Assembly: GCF_018320785.1 (NCBI RefSeq)
Contig: NC_054879.1
Coordinates: 43,576,698 to 43,640,697, forward strand
Origin: Cheilinus undulatus
Lineage: Eukaryota; Chordata; Actinopteri; Labriformes; Labridae
DNA length: 64,000 nt
Direction: 5' to 3'
In this document: piece by piece, positions 28,572 to 42,900 of the stretch
Position numbering within the stretch: the first letter of the stretch is position 1
How the letters are laid out: each line of letters begins with the position of its first letter
Notes under the pieces: generated by a model
Databases searched by the model: none
The model's input: only the letters and a program-made list of their open reading frames with translations
Told to the model about the DNA's origin: nothing
Position numbers and translations under genes: made by a program

Positions 28572-31500
28572 TTAGTCACTGTCAGAGCTTGAGCTCGAGC
28601 TTGATTTCTTCCTCTTGCTGACACTTCTGCCATCTTTACCTTTTGTACTGTCTGGCCTGGGTTTGGCCGGGCTTCTTCTTTCTCTAGATTTTGAGGTACT
28701 ATTCGCCCTGCCTTTTCTGGCGTCCGGGCTCTTTCGGCTCCTCCTTTTCCCGTCTCTGTCGCTGTCAGAGCTGCTGCTTCGTCTCCTCCTCCTGGTGGTA
28801 GCCTCTCTGTCTCGGTCCTTTCTGTGAGATGAGCGCTCTTTGCTGTGGTCTCTTTTGTTGCTCTTGCTTCTGGAGCGCCTGCTTCTGTGAGAGTCTCTAG
28901 GTTTGTTTCTGTCGGGGCTTCTCGTCCGACGGTCTTTATCCCTGGAGGATCCTCGTTTCTTATTCTCTCGGTTGTTACTGTGTCGTCTCTCCTGACTCCT
29001 GCTGCGGTCTCTGGCCCTGTCTCTGTCTCGTTTTTCTTCTTTGTCTTTTGAAGGTGCCACTCTGTTCTTATCCCTGCTCCTGCTGTTAGACCTGTGCCTA
29101 TCTTTTGTCACTGATCTTTCCTTGCTTTTTGACTTTGCTCTAACTCTCTCCCCATTTCTTCCTTTGGCGTCTTCTTTATTCTTTTTATCCGTCTCATGAC
29201 CCTTCTCTCTATCTCTACTATGATTGGATTCTGACTCCTTTTCTTTCTTAGCAGCACTTCGGTCTTTGCTCTTTGAGCGACCTCTTTTGTCATCACTTTT
29301 GTGCTTGTGTGCCCTATCTCTGCTTTTTGACCTCTTACTCTTCTCTCTGCTTTTACTACGGCTATGAGATTTGTCCCTTTTCTTTGCCTTGTGTTTGTTT
29401 TGTTTCTCATCCTTCTCGGCAGTGTCCTTGTCTTTGCTTTTGGATCTATGTGGCCGAGTTTTCTTGTCTTTTTTAGCCTCAGCTGCGTTTTCATGCTTTG
29501 TGTTAGACGTCCGTCTCTCTCGTCTGGGAGGTTTGGCAGCGTCATCCTTGGCTTCATTCATGTCACCTCTGTCACGGGGAAAGCAAATGGTCATATATGG
29601 ACTAGAATAAGGCAGGCAACATTTTTGACCACCATAGCCATGTTTAAGACATCACAATTAGGCATTGATTAGCTTTAGAAAATCACACAAAGACTTATCC
29701 CAGCTAAGAGCACAAAAATACATTTAATGTGCAAGTTTTGATTCGCATGTAACTAATGCTCTAATGTGTCCCTTTTTTATTGTCTTCTGTAAGAGTTTAT
29801 GATTTTATTTGTTGCTTATAACATAGAATTTGGGGCTTTAAACAACTTTCCAAGAGGGCCAACTTGAGTGAATTCTTAATGTGCCGTTTCAAATCAATTT
29901 TAAGGTTTTGGAGAGGACAAAGCATTTGAAATGGCATCCTAACAAAGAAGCCCTCTGATGTACTATGTTTACTGGACTTGTTTTACCTGTGGATCTGGTA
30001 ATTTGTGAGTTATCCCCTGATGTCAATGTTTGGTGTGATGCATTCTCACAGGATAGGTGAAGTCAGTAATGTGCTCGCATTTACCATCATTTCTGAAGGA
30101 TACCAGTGATCCAATACTAATGTGAACTTTCTGGCCTGACTGTACAGACAAGTAAATTGTTTTAGACCTATATTTGGCTCAGAACATGGCTCAACAAATA
30201 GAATCATAATGTACAGTATCTCTGTGACCCTAAAGATGTTCTCCTGCTGATTATTGAGTTTTACTCCTAAAATAGCAATAAAACAGGGGGCTGCATCACA
30301 GACTCTCTCTATCTCTCTCTCTATTGTGCTCTATATGGGCAGCATCACTTGATTACGAAACAGCCTGCAACTGGCTGACCCTCACAAAGGGAAAACAATC
30401 AAAACAAAAATGTCCTGCATGATTATTGAAATTACCAGAGGTCCCTAAGTAATAGTAGTCCCATGCAATAAGATATTAGACTGGAAAAAGTCTGTAATTT
30501 TCCCACTTAAGTGTTCAAACATAGAACTTCTTGGGAGTGTTATGAGCATGATCAAATCAGATCAGACTAAAAAAACATTGCTGAAAGTTTGAGTGACATT
30601 CTTACTTGTCCCCCTTTATCCAGCGCTCCCCAGTTACGGCCCTCATCCTCTGACGATTCATCTCCAGGCGCCAGTGCGGAGGGGTTTCACTGCGCCGAAA
30701 ACGATCTCTGGACCTTGAGCGAGAGCGTGATGGAGTTCGGTACCGCTGAAAGAGAGAAATGGAAAAACAGTTACTTCTGCTCTACAGAATCAAAACATTT
30801 GAAAAGTGTCACAGATTAAATTGAAACTGTTTAAATTAAATATGAACAGATTCTAATTTCCTTAGAATAATGACAAAGTGCTTAAAGTCTCAGCGGAGCT
30901 CTCCTTGTTGGAAAGGTGGACCTACCCTTGGACCCCTGCCTTTAATCTTTCTCCCGGACCGTGTCATCACGAGTCTTCTGTGATATGCTGACCGAGAGTT
31001 AAATGAAATGCCGGCACTGGAGAGAAAGAAAAATAAATAACTAAATAAAGCAACACCATTTCATGTTTATGTTTGTCACAGTCACTATAGCTGAAGCAGA
31101 CTCACCTCTCTCTTGGCCTCTCTTCTTTATTTCGTTCATTCTTTTCCGTCTCCTCCTTTGGCTTCTGCACCTCCTGGGGACTCCTCCTCATGAGGAACCG
31201 ATTCTCTGGGATGGGAGGTATTTCTTCAGGACGTACAGTAGAAGTAACTAAATCTTCTTGTTCTTTTTCTTCAGCACTTTCAGCCTCAGACCTAGAAAAA
31301 GCATAGCAAAGAAAATTAACAACTATAGGTACTGTTTACATTTCAAAAGAAATATGAAATGAAGTTATTTACTTTTTCTTCTCCTTCTTCTTCTGTTTCT
31401 TTTTTAGCTTTTTGGCCTTCTTTTTCCTCTTCTTAGATTCCTTCTCTGATTCCTCAGAATCAGAGGATGATTTGGATGAGCTATCAGAGTCGCTGGAGCT

Positions 31501-34500
31501 ACTGCTGGAACTGGATGAGGCTTGCTCCCTCTTTTTCTCATCTTTCTTTGCTGTAAAGAAATGAGAATTGTTTAGGAGCACTGCATGGTTAAATCCAAGA
31601 AGCTACATTGGCAAGTTCAAGCTGGAGTTTCTTGTAAAGATGCAGAGAATGTTTCTGGCAAACAAACCTTTTGATTTTGGGACTAGCTCTCCACAATTCA
31701 ACACTTTGACCTCAGCGTATGGTCGGCTGTTAGGGTCCGTTTTCTGGTTCTCCATGGTTTGAACAACCTCTTGGCCAGAGATTACATGGCCAAAAACCAC
31801 ATGGACACTGAAAAAATACGGTAGTTGGGAGCTTAGATTCAGTTGTGCTGATCTGCATCAAAATAATGTGCAATCATTCAGTTTAAAGTGGCACTTACCC
31901 GTCCAGATGTGGCGAAGGTTTCGTTGTTCTGAGGTGTCACAGCAGCCCGTCAAAGGAAAAAAAGGCACATCACTATTTGTACAACACAGTGGACAAATGA
32001 TCTGCATTTTTTCTAAAGAGACTACGTGCTTACATGAAAAACTGTGATCCATTAGTGTCTTTGCCCCTGTTAGCCATAGAAAGTAGGTACTCCTTGTTGT
32101 GTTTTACAGCAAAGCTCTCATCTGGGGGAAAAGGAGAAGATTGTACTGCCATCTTGAAGCCAACGTCGGTTTGGATAACAACTGACAGCTCTGACTGTGG
32201 CCTCTTTACCTTCAAAAAAGCCTCCATAGATGGATTCACCTCCTCTTCCGTTACCTGTGATACAAGAGAGAAGAAATAGAATTAGGAAAGGGTGTTGCTA
32301 CTGAAAAAAAACAAACAAACATAAAAAAAGATTTATGTCATTTGAAAACTTTAGCTGTCTGGTAAAAACCAACAGCTTAGTAATGCTATAATAATAACCA
32401 TCTTTAGGTTGACCATATTTGTTTTTAGTACCTTCACTGAAGTCTCCTCCTTGAATCATGAAGTCTTTTACAATTCGATGGAACAGACATCCTTTGTAGT
32501 GGAGTGGTTTTTGGGTTCCTTTCCCGATGCCTTTCTCACCTTGATGAAACCACAGTATGTATTAATATCAAGCAGTTCAAAAGTAAGAAGTTTTCTGTCA
32601 TATTGTTGTGCAAAATTCAATATTTACCCGTGCAGAGGCATCTAAAGTTTTCACAGGTTTTGGGACAGATGTCAGAAAACAGTTCCACTATGACTCTACC
32701 AACTTTGAAGAAAGAGAATTGATACATTATGAGAAATTAGCTTCAGATACACGTTCTCTGACATCAGCTACCAAAAACGAATGAAGTTGAAAACAAGACG
32801 AGCCAACATAAACTCTCTGTCGGAGGAGTTAAAAGAGCATTACGTCATTTAAGAGGCTGTGGTTGGTGGTGATGTTGAACTGTGATGCAGAAGAAGTTAT
32901 TCCAATAACTCTTTTCCTTCTTGTTTCTGTAACTTTGCACTAAATATGACTGATTTTTGTACACTACATTTCTATGACAGACCACCTGACAGCAGAGGTG
33001 GAAAGTAACTAATCACATTTACTCAAACTACTGTAACTGAGTAGTTTTTTGGATACTTGTACTTTTTTGAGTGCATTTTGAAATCAGTACTTTTACTTCT
33101 ATTTAAGGAAGTTTTAACCAGAATAACTGCATTTTACTTGAGTACAATATTTGTTATAACTTAAGTGATCTGGTTAAAGATCAATATTTATTTGTTATTA
33201 TTGCCAATAATGACCCCCCTCCACAAATACTGAGATTGAATTAGGGCTGAGCAATTCATTGAAAATTAGATTAAATCACAATATGGCATGCTGCAATTTT
33301 GAAATTGCAGAAGTTTGAATATTTCTTTTACATTAAATTTGTGTCAAAACAGCAGTTTGAAACTTTTTTTGCAGCAGAGGTGCTATGCATGATATGTCAT
33401 GCAGTCATTCAAATGCCATTTTTAAAAATAGTCTATAAAAAATCCTACCTTCATTTGTGTACGTGTTGTCTTATTAAATAAGAGAATTGCAAAAATCCTT
33501 CAATGCACCAATCACATCCACTTTGCAATACGAGTCCAAATCATCATGATTAGATATTTTTAAAGACTTTAAGACGCTCTAAAAGAGAGTTAAGGAATAT
33601 TCGCATATTAAATCACAATCGCAATATTGGGGAAAAAAATTGCAATTAGATTATTATCCAAAACCGTTCAGCCCTAAATTGAATATGCAATTGTTTTTAA
33701 TTTCCTCATCTTAAGTATTTTCAACCAACAAAAGAAATCATTCTACATTATTGCAATAAATTAAATATAAACTGTTCTTTTATTTTCTTCCTTAGATACT
33801 ACATGAAGCACTATGAATTACATTTTTTTATTTATATACTATAAATATATACTCAAATAAACACAATGCCAGTAGTAAACTGACTGATTTACTTAACATG
33901 CCTTGTTAGCAATCATCATAATGACAAAAAAAGCTCGGCCAAACAAGTGTGGTGCAAACATCAATATGAAAGTCAGTAACCAATCGTGTTGGACGATTTT
34001 GAAAAGATATCTGATTGCAATTATTTGGACTCAAATTGCAAATTCAGTATGAATTGTTGTATAAAAGGGAATGATCATTTTTATGGCATTCTCATCAGTG
34101 ACAGATTTAGAAAACAGATTTTGGAAAGTCCTACTTATAACTTTTTTCCATTTTTGGTTATGTTTTAATAACCAAAATCTCTCAAAATATGTATAAATAT
34201 AACTGATCATATATTTTCATAGTTCTTATTATTAAATATTTGTTAAAAATAACACAGTTACACTAATTTCAATTTCATTTAAATTTAATTTTAATTTGTC
34301 ATAGTTGTAGCCTAACTGTCATTAAAATTTCATTGTGTAGTCAATCAAAGTGAGGAACCCTTTGTTTGATTTGATTTATGAATTTTATTCTGATGTATTC
34401 ACTAAAGAAACTAATTTAAACTACACTAAATGACTTACTTTGGGTATTTTTGAAGGAAAAAGTAAAAAAAAAGCAAGATATAATTCTTTTTTTTTTTAAT

Positions 34501-35185
34501 TCATAATTTCACACTTCAATGAGTTTACCCCTTAAAATTCCAAGTGGTCTGATTACAGGCCACTAGTAGTCTGGGGGAAGTAAGGACTTTTGCAAACTAC
34601 TCTAAAAAACTGACTCATGTAAGCACGATGTGTGGAAAATTGCATCTCTGCTGCAAAAAAATGTATTAAACTCATATACTGACACATTTCAGTTGAGAGA
34701 AATATTGCAGAATTTGGTGGATTTGAAAAATTGCAGTAGGACATACTGTGATTTAGTCTAAATTTAGATTAATTGCCCAGCCTTTGTAGCTACTCAGTAA
34801 CTAAAGTAATACTTTATTCTTGAGTAGATTTACAGACAAGCAATTTTACTTTTACTTTAGTAAATTTTTACTGAAATAACTGTACCTTTACCAAAACTAG
34901 AGTCCAATAGTCCTGTCCTATTTCCACTGGTGTCTTGTAGCGTCCAACATAAACTAAAATTATAATACAGCTCTAAAATTGGATGGACAAAAAGTGATTA
35001 TAACTAAAACTATAGTGGCATTGTTGCAGGTCTATCACGCTGTGTTGATTTAGGCTATACACAAAAATAAACTGATAACAGTGAATATCAAGATGACAGC
35101 ATTAATAAGAGTGAACTTTCTTACCAAGCACATTACTGATTCCTATGTCAAGGAAGCATCGAGGGCGCTGAGCCTTGACCCCCAT
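28572..35185 (-). CDS. ppig: Peptidyl-prolyl cis-trans isomerase G (SR-cyclophilin)
   Basis: Nuclear-speckle cyclophilin that binds the RNA polymerase II tail and splicing factors. Exons, high to low: 35125-35185, 32628-32702, 32432-32539, 32210-32254, 32034-32121, 31899-31928, 31668-31807, 31373-31550, 31106-31291, 30926-31016, 30606-30745, 28572-29568; phases join to 712 residues (human 754). The cyclophilin domain (about 8-177) starts [15 protein letters not shown] and contains [15 protein letters not shown] (the Arg, Phe and Gln of the active site), [14 protein letters not shown] and PHLDGVHVVFG, with His where cyclophilin A has the cyclosporin-contacting Trp, as in the human protein. Then follow a Ser/Lys tract, the conserved [45 protein letters not shown], and a large single-exon Arg/Ser/Lys domain ending [10 protein letters not shown] 5' UTR acceptor (CTCAG|GTGTG) is visible about 20 bp above the start codon. 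Confidence 0.96.
30302..30323. repeat. (CT)n microsatellite
   Basis: Imperfect CT dinucleotide run in ppig intron 11. Confidence 0.75.
32988..34910. mobile_element. Nest of two dispersed repeat families in ppig intron 1
   Basis: The outer pieces, AGAGGTGGAAAGTAACTAAT (32992 on) and TGTAACTGAGTAG-type repeats, reappear reversed at 34790-34910. This family also occurs at 46866-47060 and 48360-48500. Between them are copies of a second family whose ends read AGGGCTGAGCAATTCATTG (33244) and, reversed, AGGGCTGAACGGTTTTGG (about 33676). A longer relative occupies about 33676-34785. Related copies are at 39553-40080 and 46128-46735. All are non-coding. Confidence 0.55.
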
Positions 35186-36993
35186 GATCACCTTCACTGA
35201 TCACACACCTGAGAATGAGACACAGATGACAAAGAGGAGATCAAAACACTCAAAATACAACTATCTCAGGAATGTGCTAGAAGATCCTGTGAAACTACCG
35301 GTTACACCGGGTTTGACAAACTAATGGTAATCACTGCAACCCACTTGGTGCGACATAATCAATATCTTGACTGAATCATTGCAGGACATCACATGAGTAA
35401 CACTGACCCAATTACCGCAATAAAAGCAGCTTGATTACAAGGGAAACTGGGTTGGCTAATATTCGTATATTTATGACTGGCATGCTAACGTTAGCTACCT
35501 AGCAACGATTTAAAATCTGGCTTGAGCTAAAGAGTCAAATGAGAATTTTAGTTCTAGTTTCCCATGTTGAAAATTCACTCGCGTGCAAACCCATTAATCT
35601 AAATTTTGTTGTTGGGGGTCCGCATAAACACCCAGACATCCACATCATCTTTCTAAAGTTAGGCCTGGTTTTAGCATTAGCGTGGCTACCTAGCGAAGAC
35701 AACATGAAGGGGTTCTTCTACAACGGCGAAAACCTCACAATTTGGAAAAACGGGAGACATAAATATATAACGGAGACGTGGTTGATGCGAAATTGAGCTA
35801 CCTGGAAATGTAAGAGTATTACTCCATATAACGAGCAGTCCTCTCAAACGACGAAAATTAAGTTTCATTCAGTGTAGAGCTCAATGTTTTCCAAAGATGG
35901 CGCGGCGGGGACGTCAATGTATTTCGAGACGCGTGCGCCAGTCAAACCGGTGGGGCTCGCATCTTGTTGGTTTAGTGATACAGTGCCCTGAAACTTTCCT
36001 GTAAGGTACAACGTATTCCCCTCTGCGAGGGTCGTCCACATCAAAAATTCTTTACAAACGGAATCACTGACGCACTTGGGTTCTGCCATTACGACCAATT
36101 AGCAAAATACGATAAGTTATTATGGACTGTATCTTACAGTTTATGTTTGTCCTTCGGTTCTATGGGAAATGTCTGTCCTAACTGTGGCCATCACTGTGCC
36201 TCTTTCGGTTAGCAGTGTTCCTGATATACACTTTTCATGTGATCAAACATATACATTTTTTTACATACTACTCTGTGACGGGATATATACATGGCGTAAT
36301 TGCTTTTTATCTAGCGTTCAAGACCTAAAGCGCGCATTGACTAATACCTGCCAGGCAGAACCCGGGGATGCCAACTGCCCTCGCTTCATTATGTCACTGC
36401 TACGGAAGTTAACCGTTGTAGCACACATGATGGGTAATTTTGACTTTGAGCCGGGGCTTTTAATGTCATTATTCTATTTGTGTCAGTTAAACAATCTGTT
36501 AATCTATTTAGACTGCAAAAATCCAGCTTTGAATCCAATCAGCAGGGGCGAGCTCGGGTTGACAATAATTTAAGACAATTGTTTCTCCATCCACGTGAGT
36601 ATCATGTTAGCAATCTTAAGCTAGCCACTGTCTGCTAACTGTAGTGGAGTGGGGAACCAGATGGATGTCAATCTTTGAATGAAGCTTTCTACAAGAGGAA
36701 ATCGCGTGAACCCGAGGTCAGTATGTTGTACACATCTAATACCATATTCCTTAAATTGTTTTTATGATTGAACCTTAATAGTTTCATGTATAGCTGCATT
36801 GAGATGCTATTTACAGTTTCGTTTCTGTTGACAGGTTCTTGGAGTAACACCTTACCTCTTCTAATTCCTCAGGACTGTAATGATGTGGACATGACACCTG
36901 CTCACAGAGTGCACCTGTTGGTTTGACACTGAGGTGGCTGCTGGACTCTGTGCTGGTTCAACTGAGAGCTTTTTGAGGTAGAGATCTGTGAGG
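35186..36993. promoter_or_regulatory. Divergent promoter region of ppig and fastkd1
   Basis: About 1.8 kb between head-to-head start codons. The segment 35880-36080 is the most GC- and CpG-rich part of the neighbourhood (GATGGCGCGGCGGGGACGTC, GAGACGCGTGCGCC), as expected of a housekeeping bidirectional promoter. The fastkd1 5' UTR may be spliced: a donor-like CACGTGAGTATC lies at about 36592. Confidence 0.5.
35865..36089 (-). other. Unassigned 74-codon open frame in the ppig leader region
   Basis: ATG-initiated frame (MAEPKCVSDSVCKEFLMWTT to ENIELYTE, stop at 35865) in the GC-rich promoter on the ppig strand. I recognise no domain, signal peptide or family. It could be an upstream open reading frame in a ppig 5' UTR exon, the first exon of an unannotated transcript, or chance. 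Start context (GTAATGG) has G at +4 and a purine at -3. Confidence 0.2.
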
Positions 36994-39900
36994 ATGTTTA
37001 GGCTCCGTTGTGTGAACTCCTTCCTCCGGAGGCTCCTTCACAGTGGGACAGTGAACAGAGACCAGGTTCTGGAGCAGCTGCGGGTCTGCTCTGTGGCAGA
37101 CCAGGTGTTTGATGTGGTGGGCAAGAACACAGCCAAACTCTCAGTGAACCATGTCAGCCTGGCTGTGGGGATGCTGTGGGAGTTTCAGAAAGAGAAGCCT
37201 CAAATTCTCAGGACTATTGATCTTGTCAAGAACCACCCACAGTTTTTGACTCTCCGGGTCTTGGCGGAGAACAAAATTGCACACATGGAGGATTCTGAGT
37301 TAATCGATATGCTTTATAATTTCCTGAGGTACATAATAATATGAACAAGAACAGGTTTATGTGTTACATGGTGGACATGATAATAAGTCATGTTGTGAAT
37401 CTTTTAGGTTTAATGTGGATCAACATGATTCTCTAGTTCAGCAAATGGTGTCAGAAGCATGGCTCAGAATAGAAAGGTAGGACTGTATTATTCAAGACAT
37501 TATTTCAATGTATTTTTTACTATTGAGATGCAAGTAACTATGCTATTTATTCATCTGGAGACTTTAAATGATTTAGGTAAATTTAGCATGTATGGAACTC
37601 TTTAAAGTGCATAAAAACGACAAATTTCTTAATTCATTTTATATTAGCTTCTTATTAAGTATATGATTAACTCATGTGAACTTTTGCAGACTTTCTCTGG
37701 CGTCCCTGTCCAAGTTTGCAATATGTCTAAATGATCAGCAGCTTCATCACAGCCCTCTGATGGGACACATCACACACATTGTTGATCAAAAGCTGCCATC
37801 TATTGATGATGTCAGGTTGGTTTTTAAATATATCCAACCAAAGACCTCAAATGTAAATTCTTCATGTTGTGTATTGACTATCTGGCTGTGCTTTCCTAGA
37901 ATCCTCTCCACCCTGATGATAAGTGTGTCGTCCCTGGTGTCTCCCCGACTTCGGGACAGCCTCATCACCAGAGCAGACCTTTTGCTCGACTCCATGGATC
38001 ATTCACATTACAACAACCCTCGGAGAATAGTGCAGTTCTTGCGCAGCATGAAGTACATCCACCGGCCCCTGCTGGAGAAGTGCAACGAGATCTTCTTGTC
38101 AAACATTCCCAGTATGGACGCTGAGAATATCAGCATCGTCTTGGGGTTGTGTCAGTCCCTGCAGTACAACAACTGCGACTTCAGACTGGCTGTGAAGCAA
38201 AGACTGACAGAGCTGATCGACTCCAGCACCGATCCTTTCTCATTCAGTAAACTCTTTGTGGCTCTGGCTCCGATGGCCAGTCAGGAGATGAGAGAGGGGT
38301 CAGTACCGATAGCAACAGCGTAATCCTCACCACTTTGAGCTCATATGTCTCTAATGTGGTTTCCCCTCTTTTAGGTTGGAGAATAACGCCCTCCTATTGG
38401 CAGATGAGTTCAGCCCACACCAGGCTCTGGCTGTGAGTGAAGCTCTGGAGGAGATTCAGAGCAGGAATCTTAGCTTACTCAACAAGTGAGTTTCAGAAAC
38501 AGCCTTTTACATGACAAAGACTCTTCAATAGTGATTTGTTAAACTAAAGGCAGGGTGAGATGTTTAAGCCAAAACAGAAACAAGCCAGAAGTTCCTCATG
38601 GGACCTTCAATGTGTAATTTTACAATTAAGTTCCTAAGAGAGTTTTGAAGTTGATAGTGGATACTCTTGATCAGAGGTTCTAAATGCTATAGATAAAAAA
38701 ATAAAGGTGTTAGAGACCGGGAACTCCCATAGTACCTGAAGGTGTTTGAAGCATAGTTGAACACAGCTATGCACATTGAGGAATAGTCATGTGCAGACAA
38801 GGCCGTGCATAAGGGGGGATAATGGGGAGAGCTCTCTGCAGCCAAGCCAAACTGGGGATCAGCAAAATCATAGTCCATGGTAAACTTAAGATGTGATATC
38901 CATATTTTATATTTAACCTGAATAATAATCACTCTTATCAAAGAAACGAATATATTTTTTGTCGTTTGTGTCGTATTATATAGCCATCTAAAAATATAAA
39001 TTCCTTTTCTTAAAAAGAGAATTAAAATGGGTTAAAAATATCAGAAATTGGTGGAAAAAGTGGTGTAGTGGGAATTTATAAGTAGAAAAAAATGGGTCAG
39101 AAGTGAAAAAATGTGGCAAAAATTAACAGAAATTGGCAAAAATGGGTTAGAGTGGCAAAAATGAACATAAAAGTAGTAAAAGGGGATTAAAAAGTGGCAA
39201 AAATGGGTGGTAACAGTGGTGAAATGGGATTTAAAATGGAAAAAAACGGTTTCAACTGGCAAAAATGGGCATAACAAATGGTGTAAAGTGGTTAAAATGG
39301 GAATTAATCAGTGTAGAAAGTGGTACACAGGGTTACAAGTGGCAATAATGGGTCAACAGTGGAAGCAAAGGGTGGGAAGTGGCAAGAATAAAAAAAAAAC
39401 AGGCAGACAAAAGTGGTGGAAATTGTTTAAAATTGACAAAATGGTACTGAAGTGGCAAAAAATGTGTTTTAATTGGTGAGGAAGGTTATAAAAAAGGTTA
39501 AATGTGGCAAAATTGGTGTGAAGTGGGTAAAAAGAGGCAAAATGGGTCTAAATTAGGGCTGAATGATTTGGGAAAATAATCTAATTGTGATATTTTTCCC
39601 CCAACTTTGCAATTGCATTTGATATGCAATTATTTCTGAAGTTCCTCATCTTATGTTACTTACAGCAAACACAAGCAATAATCATTCTATACTATAACCA
39701 ACACAATATTAGATTAAACTAGGGCTAAACATTTCGAAAAAAATAACTTCTTGTGCTGATTTTGACTCCTATTGCAAATTGGATATGAATTTTTGTATTG
39801 AAGGGAGTGGTAATTTTTTATATCAGTCTCATATTTAATAAGAAAAATGTACAGACATGAAGAGAGTAGGATTTTTTGCAGACTATTGTAAAAAATGTTA

Positions 39901-42900
39901 ATTGAATGGTTGCATGATATGTAATACATAACATCTTGACTGCAAAAAAAAAGGTGTAAGCTGCTATTTTGGCACAAATTTCAGATCAAGGAAATATTGC
40001 ACCTTCTGTGATTTGAAAACTGCAGCAGGCCATATTGCAATTTAATTTAATTTGCGGTTAATTGCCTTAGTCCAAATTGTGCAAAAATTGTTGAAAAGTG
40101 GCAAATCATAGTTGCAAAATTCAGTGGGAAAAGTGGTTAAGCCCAAAAATAATTTGACACACTTATCAACTCCAAAATGAGGGAACTGTTAGTCAGTACG
40201 CTAGCACCAACGGTTCTGATAAATCACACATTTATTGATATCATCAATAAATCACAGAGAGTCCATTCTCTGAGTTTATCAGGAGCCCAGACAATTCTGA
40301 GAGCAGACTTTTTGACAACTTTGATTTCAGCATAAATCTCACCAAATTACCAGGTTTTTATTTTACATTTAATAATTTCATACTGTATTTTCATAAAAAT
40401 TGATAAAATATACAGTTTGAAATAATTTTAAAAAATATTCCTATTTGTTTTAAGGCATCTGGCGACCCCCATGTTGAAAACCACTGCTCTAGATGACCTA
40501 CAAAACCATACTAGTCCATTAGCTATGTCACTTCAGTATCAAATATTTTGGGGTAGTATGAGTCGAGATCACACTTCTTTCAAAAATATTCTAAAGTGAA
40601 GTTTTACTATAGATTAGGAATTTTGGTGGAAAATAGAAAAAATATATATTCCTTTTTCAGAAACCTCTACCCATGAATGTCTAACAGGAGTTTTAAATAT
40701 CGATGTAAAAGAAAAAAATTAATTGATTTGTCAAAATGTGTATTTTTTTTCTAGAGTAGCATCAGTAATCCAAAGAAACCTTCACGTCTACAAGCCAGTG
40801 GAAGTAGCCAGAATCACCCAAGCCTTTCTTATGTTGCAGTACCAGAATCCTGAACTCTTCTCTACTCTGAGAACCACTCTGTTAAAGTAAGTGCCCTCTT
40901 TGTTTCCCATTTAGATTTTTATAGAACAAGCACTGAGGATGTTTCTTTCTGGCAGGTTTTTACAGGGCAGCATCATCCCCTACGAGGTCACCATGCTGGC
41001 CCGCGTTCTCTCCATGCTGCCCAGCATTCGACTTGACGAGGGCATCATCTCCCGGGTGGAGGCGGTGGTGCCACAGTGCAACCTCAACGACCTCAACGCC
41101 ATTTCTTTTGCCGTGTCCAAGTGGGTGCGCAATGACCCCTCCTACCGCCACAACACCCCCAGCAAGTACGTTCGCCTGCTGCAGACCCTGAACCGCTGCG
41201 GTCATGAGAGGCTGCAGACTGCTGAACGGCTCGACCTGCTGTTGGAGGAGCTCAAGTACATTTCGGGGGAGTGGTTTGAGGAGATGCTGGTGGAGGAGAC
41301 GATGGTGACACTGAAGAAGATGATAGACCAGATCAGCTGGACCAATGGGCCTGAGCTGGCTCTGTTCTTAACCAGGATAAACCACATCTGCCCTCCTTTG
41401 ATGGACCAAATCGCCAATGTGGCCATTAAAGACATGGACAAGGTGTTTTGTTGTCATTACAGCATGTGAAGTCTGAAAGAATCAAACATATATTAACCTT
41501 TCTTTTTCTGTTTTTTCAAAGATTTATCACTCTGCAATATATGCCATCATACTTCCCTTCTCTGTCCTCAATTATGATCCTGTTCAAGCAGATGAGTTGT
41601 ATGATGCTTGCATCCAACGTATCACTCCTCATATCAGTAAGTGAGTCAGTTAACACACATTTCACTTCTATCTTCAGCCTTCCCTTACAATTTTCTCTGT
41701 TTGTAGGCTCCTTTGACCCACATCTGCTAGTCCTCCTGGCGTATGCCTTTGCTGTTGCTGACACTTTTCCTGAAGTACTCGTCAGAGAAATCTTCAGTAT
41801 CAACTTCCTGGGAAAGCTGGACGCACAACTAGAAAGTATGTCCCACTTAGGCTGCAGTTGTGTTAAGAGTATAACTGCTAGCATTCAGAAGTATTTAAAA
41901 TGTACAGTGTCATGCTGATTTTGTGATTTTGTTTGCATATTTATCACACTTCACAATTTACAATCACATCACAATTTAAATATCTCACAACGACAACCCA
42001 AGTAAATTGAAAATCTATTTTCTAATTGATGATTTTATTTATTAAGGGGAAAAAAAATCCAAACCTATCTGGTCCTGTGTGAAAAAGTAATTCCCCCCTT
42101 AACCTAATAACTGGTTGTGCCACCTTTGGCAGCAATAACTGAAATCAAACATTTGTGATAACTGGTGATGAGTCTTTTGCATCGCTGTCGAGGAATTTTG
42201 GCCCGCTCTTCTTCGCAGAATTGTTTTAATTTACCCATATTGGAGGGTTTTCCAGCATGAACTGCCTGTTAAGGTCACACCACAGCATCTCGATTTGATT
42301 TGATTTGGCCACTCCAAAACCTAATTTTTTTTTTTTTTTAATTTTTGAGCCATTCAGAGTTGGACTTGCTGGGATGTTTCTGGTCGTTGTCCTGCTGCAT
42401 AACCCAAAAGTGCTTGAGCTTGAGGACACAAACTGATGGCTGGACGTTGGCCTTCAGTATTTTCTGGTAGACAGCAGAATTCATTGTTCCATCAATCACA
42501 GCAAGTGGTCCAGGTCCTGAAGCAGCAAAGCAGCCCCAGACCATCCCACTGCCACCACCATGTCTAACTGCTGGCATGATGTTGTTTTTATCACATGCTG
42601 TGTTATTTTTACTCCAGATGTAACGAGCCACACACCTTCCAGAAAGTTCAACTTTTGTCTCGTCAGTCCACAGAATATTTCTCCAAAAGTCTTGGGGATC
42701 ATCAGGATGTTTCTTGGCAAATGTGAGACGAGCCTTTGTGTTCTTTTTTGTCAGCAGTGGTTTTGGCCTTGGAACTCTCCCATGATGCCATTTTTTTCCA
42801 AGTGTCTTTCTGATAGTTGAGTCATGAGCTCTGACCTTAACTGAGGCCAGTGAGGCCTGCAGGTCTTTGGATGTGGTTCTGGGTTCTTTTGTGACCTCCT

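Noticed and set aside
29108-29557. 149-codon minus-strand frame inside ppig
   Set aside because: It is an alternate frame of the Arg/Ser/Lys-rich last ppig exon; such sequence is open in several frames by composition.
36169-36573. 134-codon plus-strand frame upstream of fastkd1
   Set aside because: No domain, no link by phase to fastkd1 exon 1, and it crosses the promoter and leader region; likely chance.
39207-39479. Lys/Trp-rich plus-strand frame
   Set aside because: Translation of the GGCAAAAATGG minisatellite in a non-coding repeat.
41516-41884. 122-codon minus-strand frame opposite fastkd1
   Set aside because: Antisense shadow of fastkd1 exons 8 and 9, whose splice sites and frame are clear.
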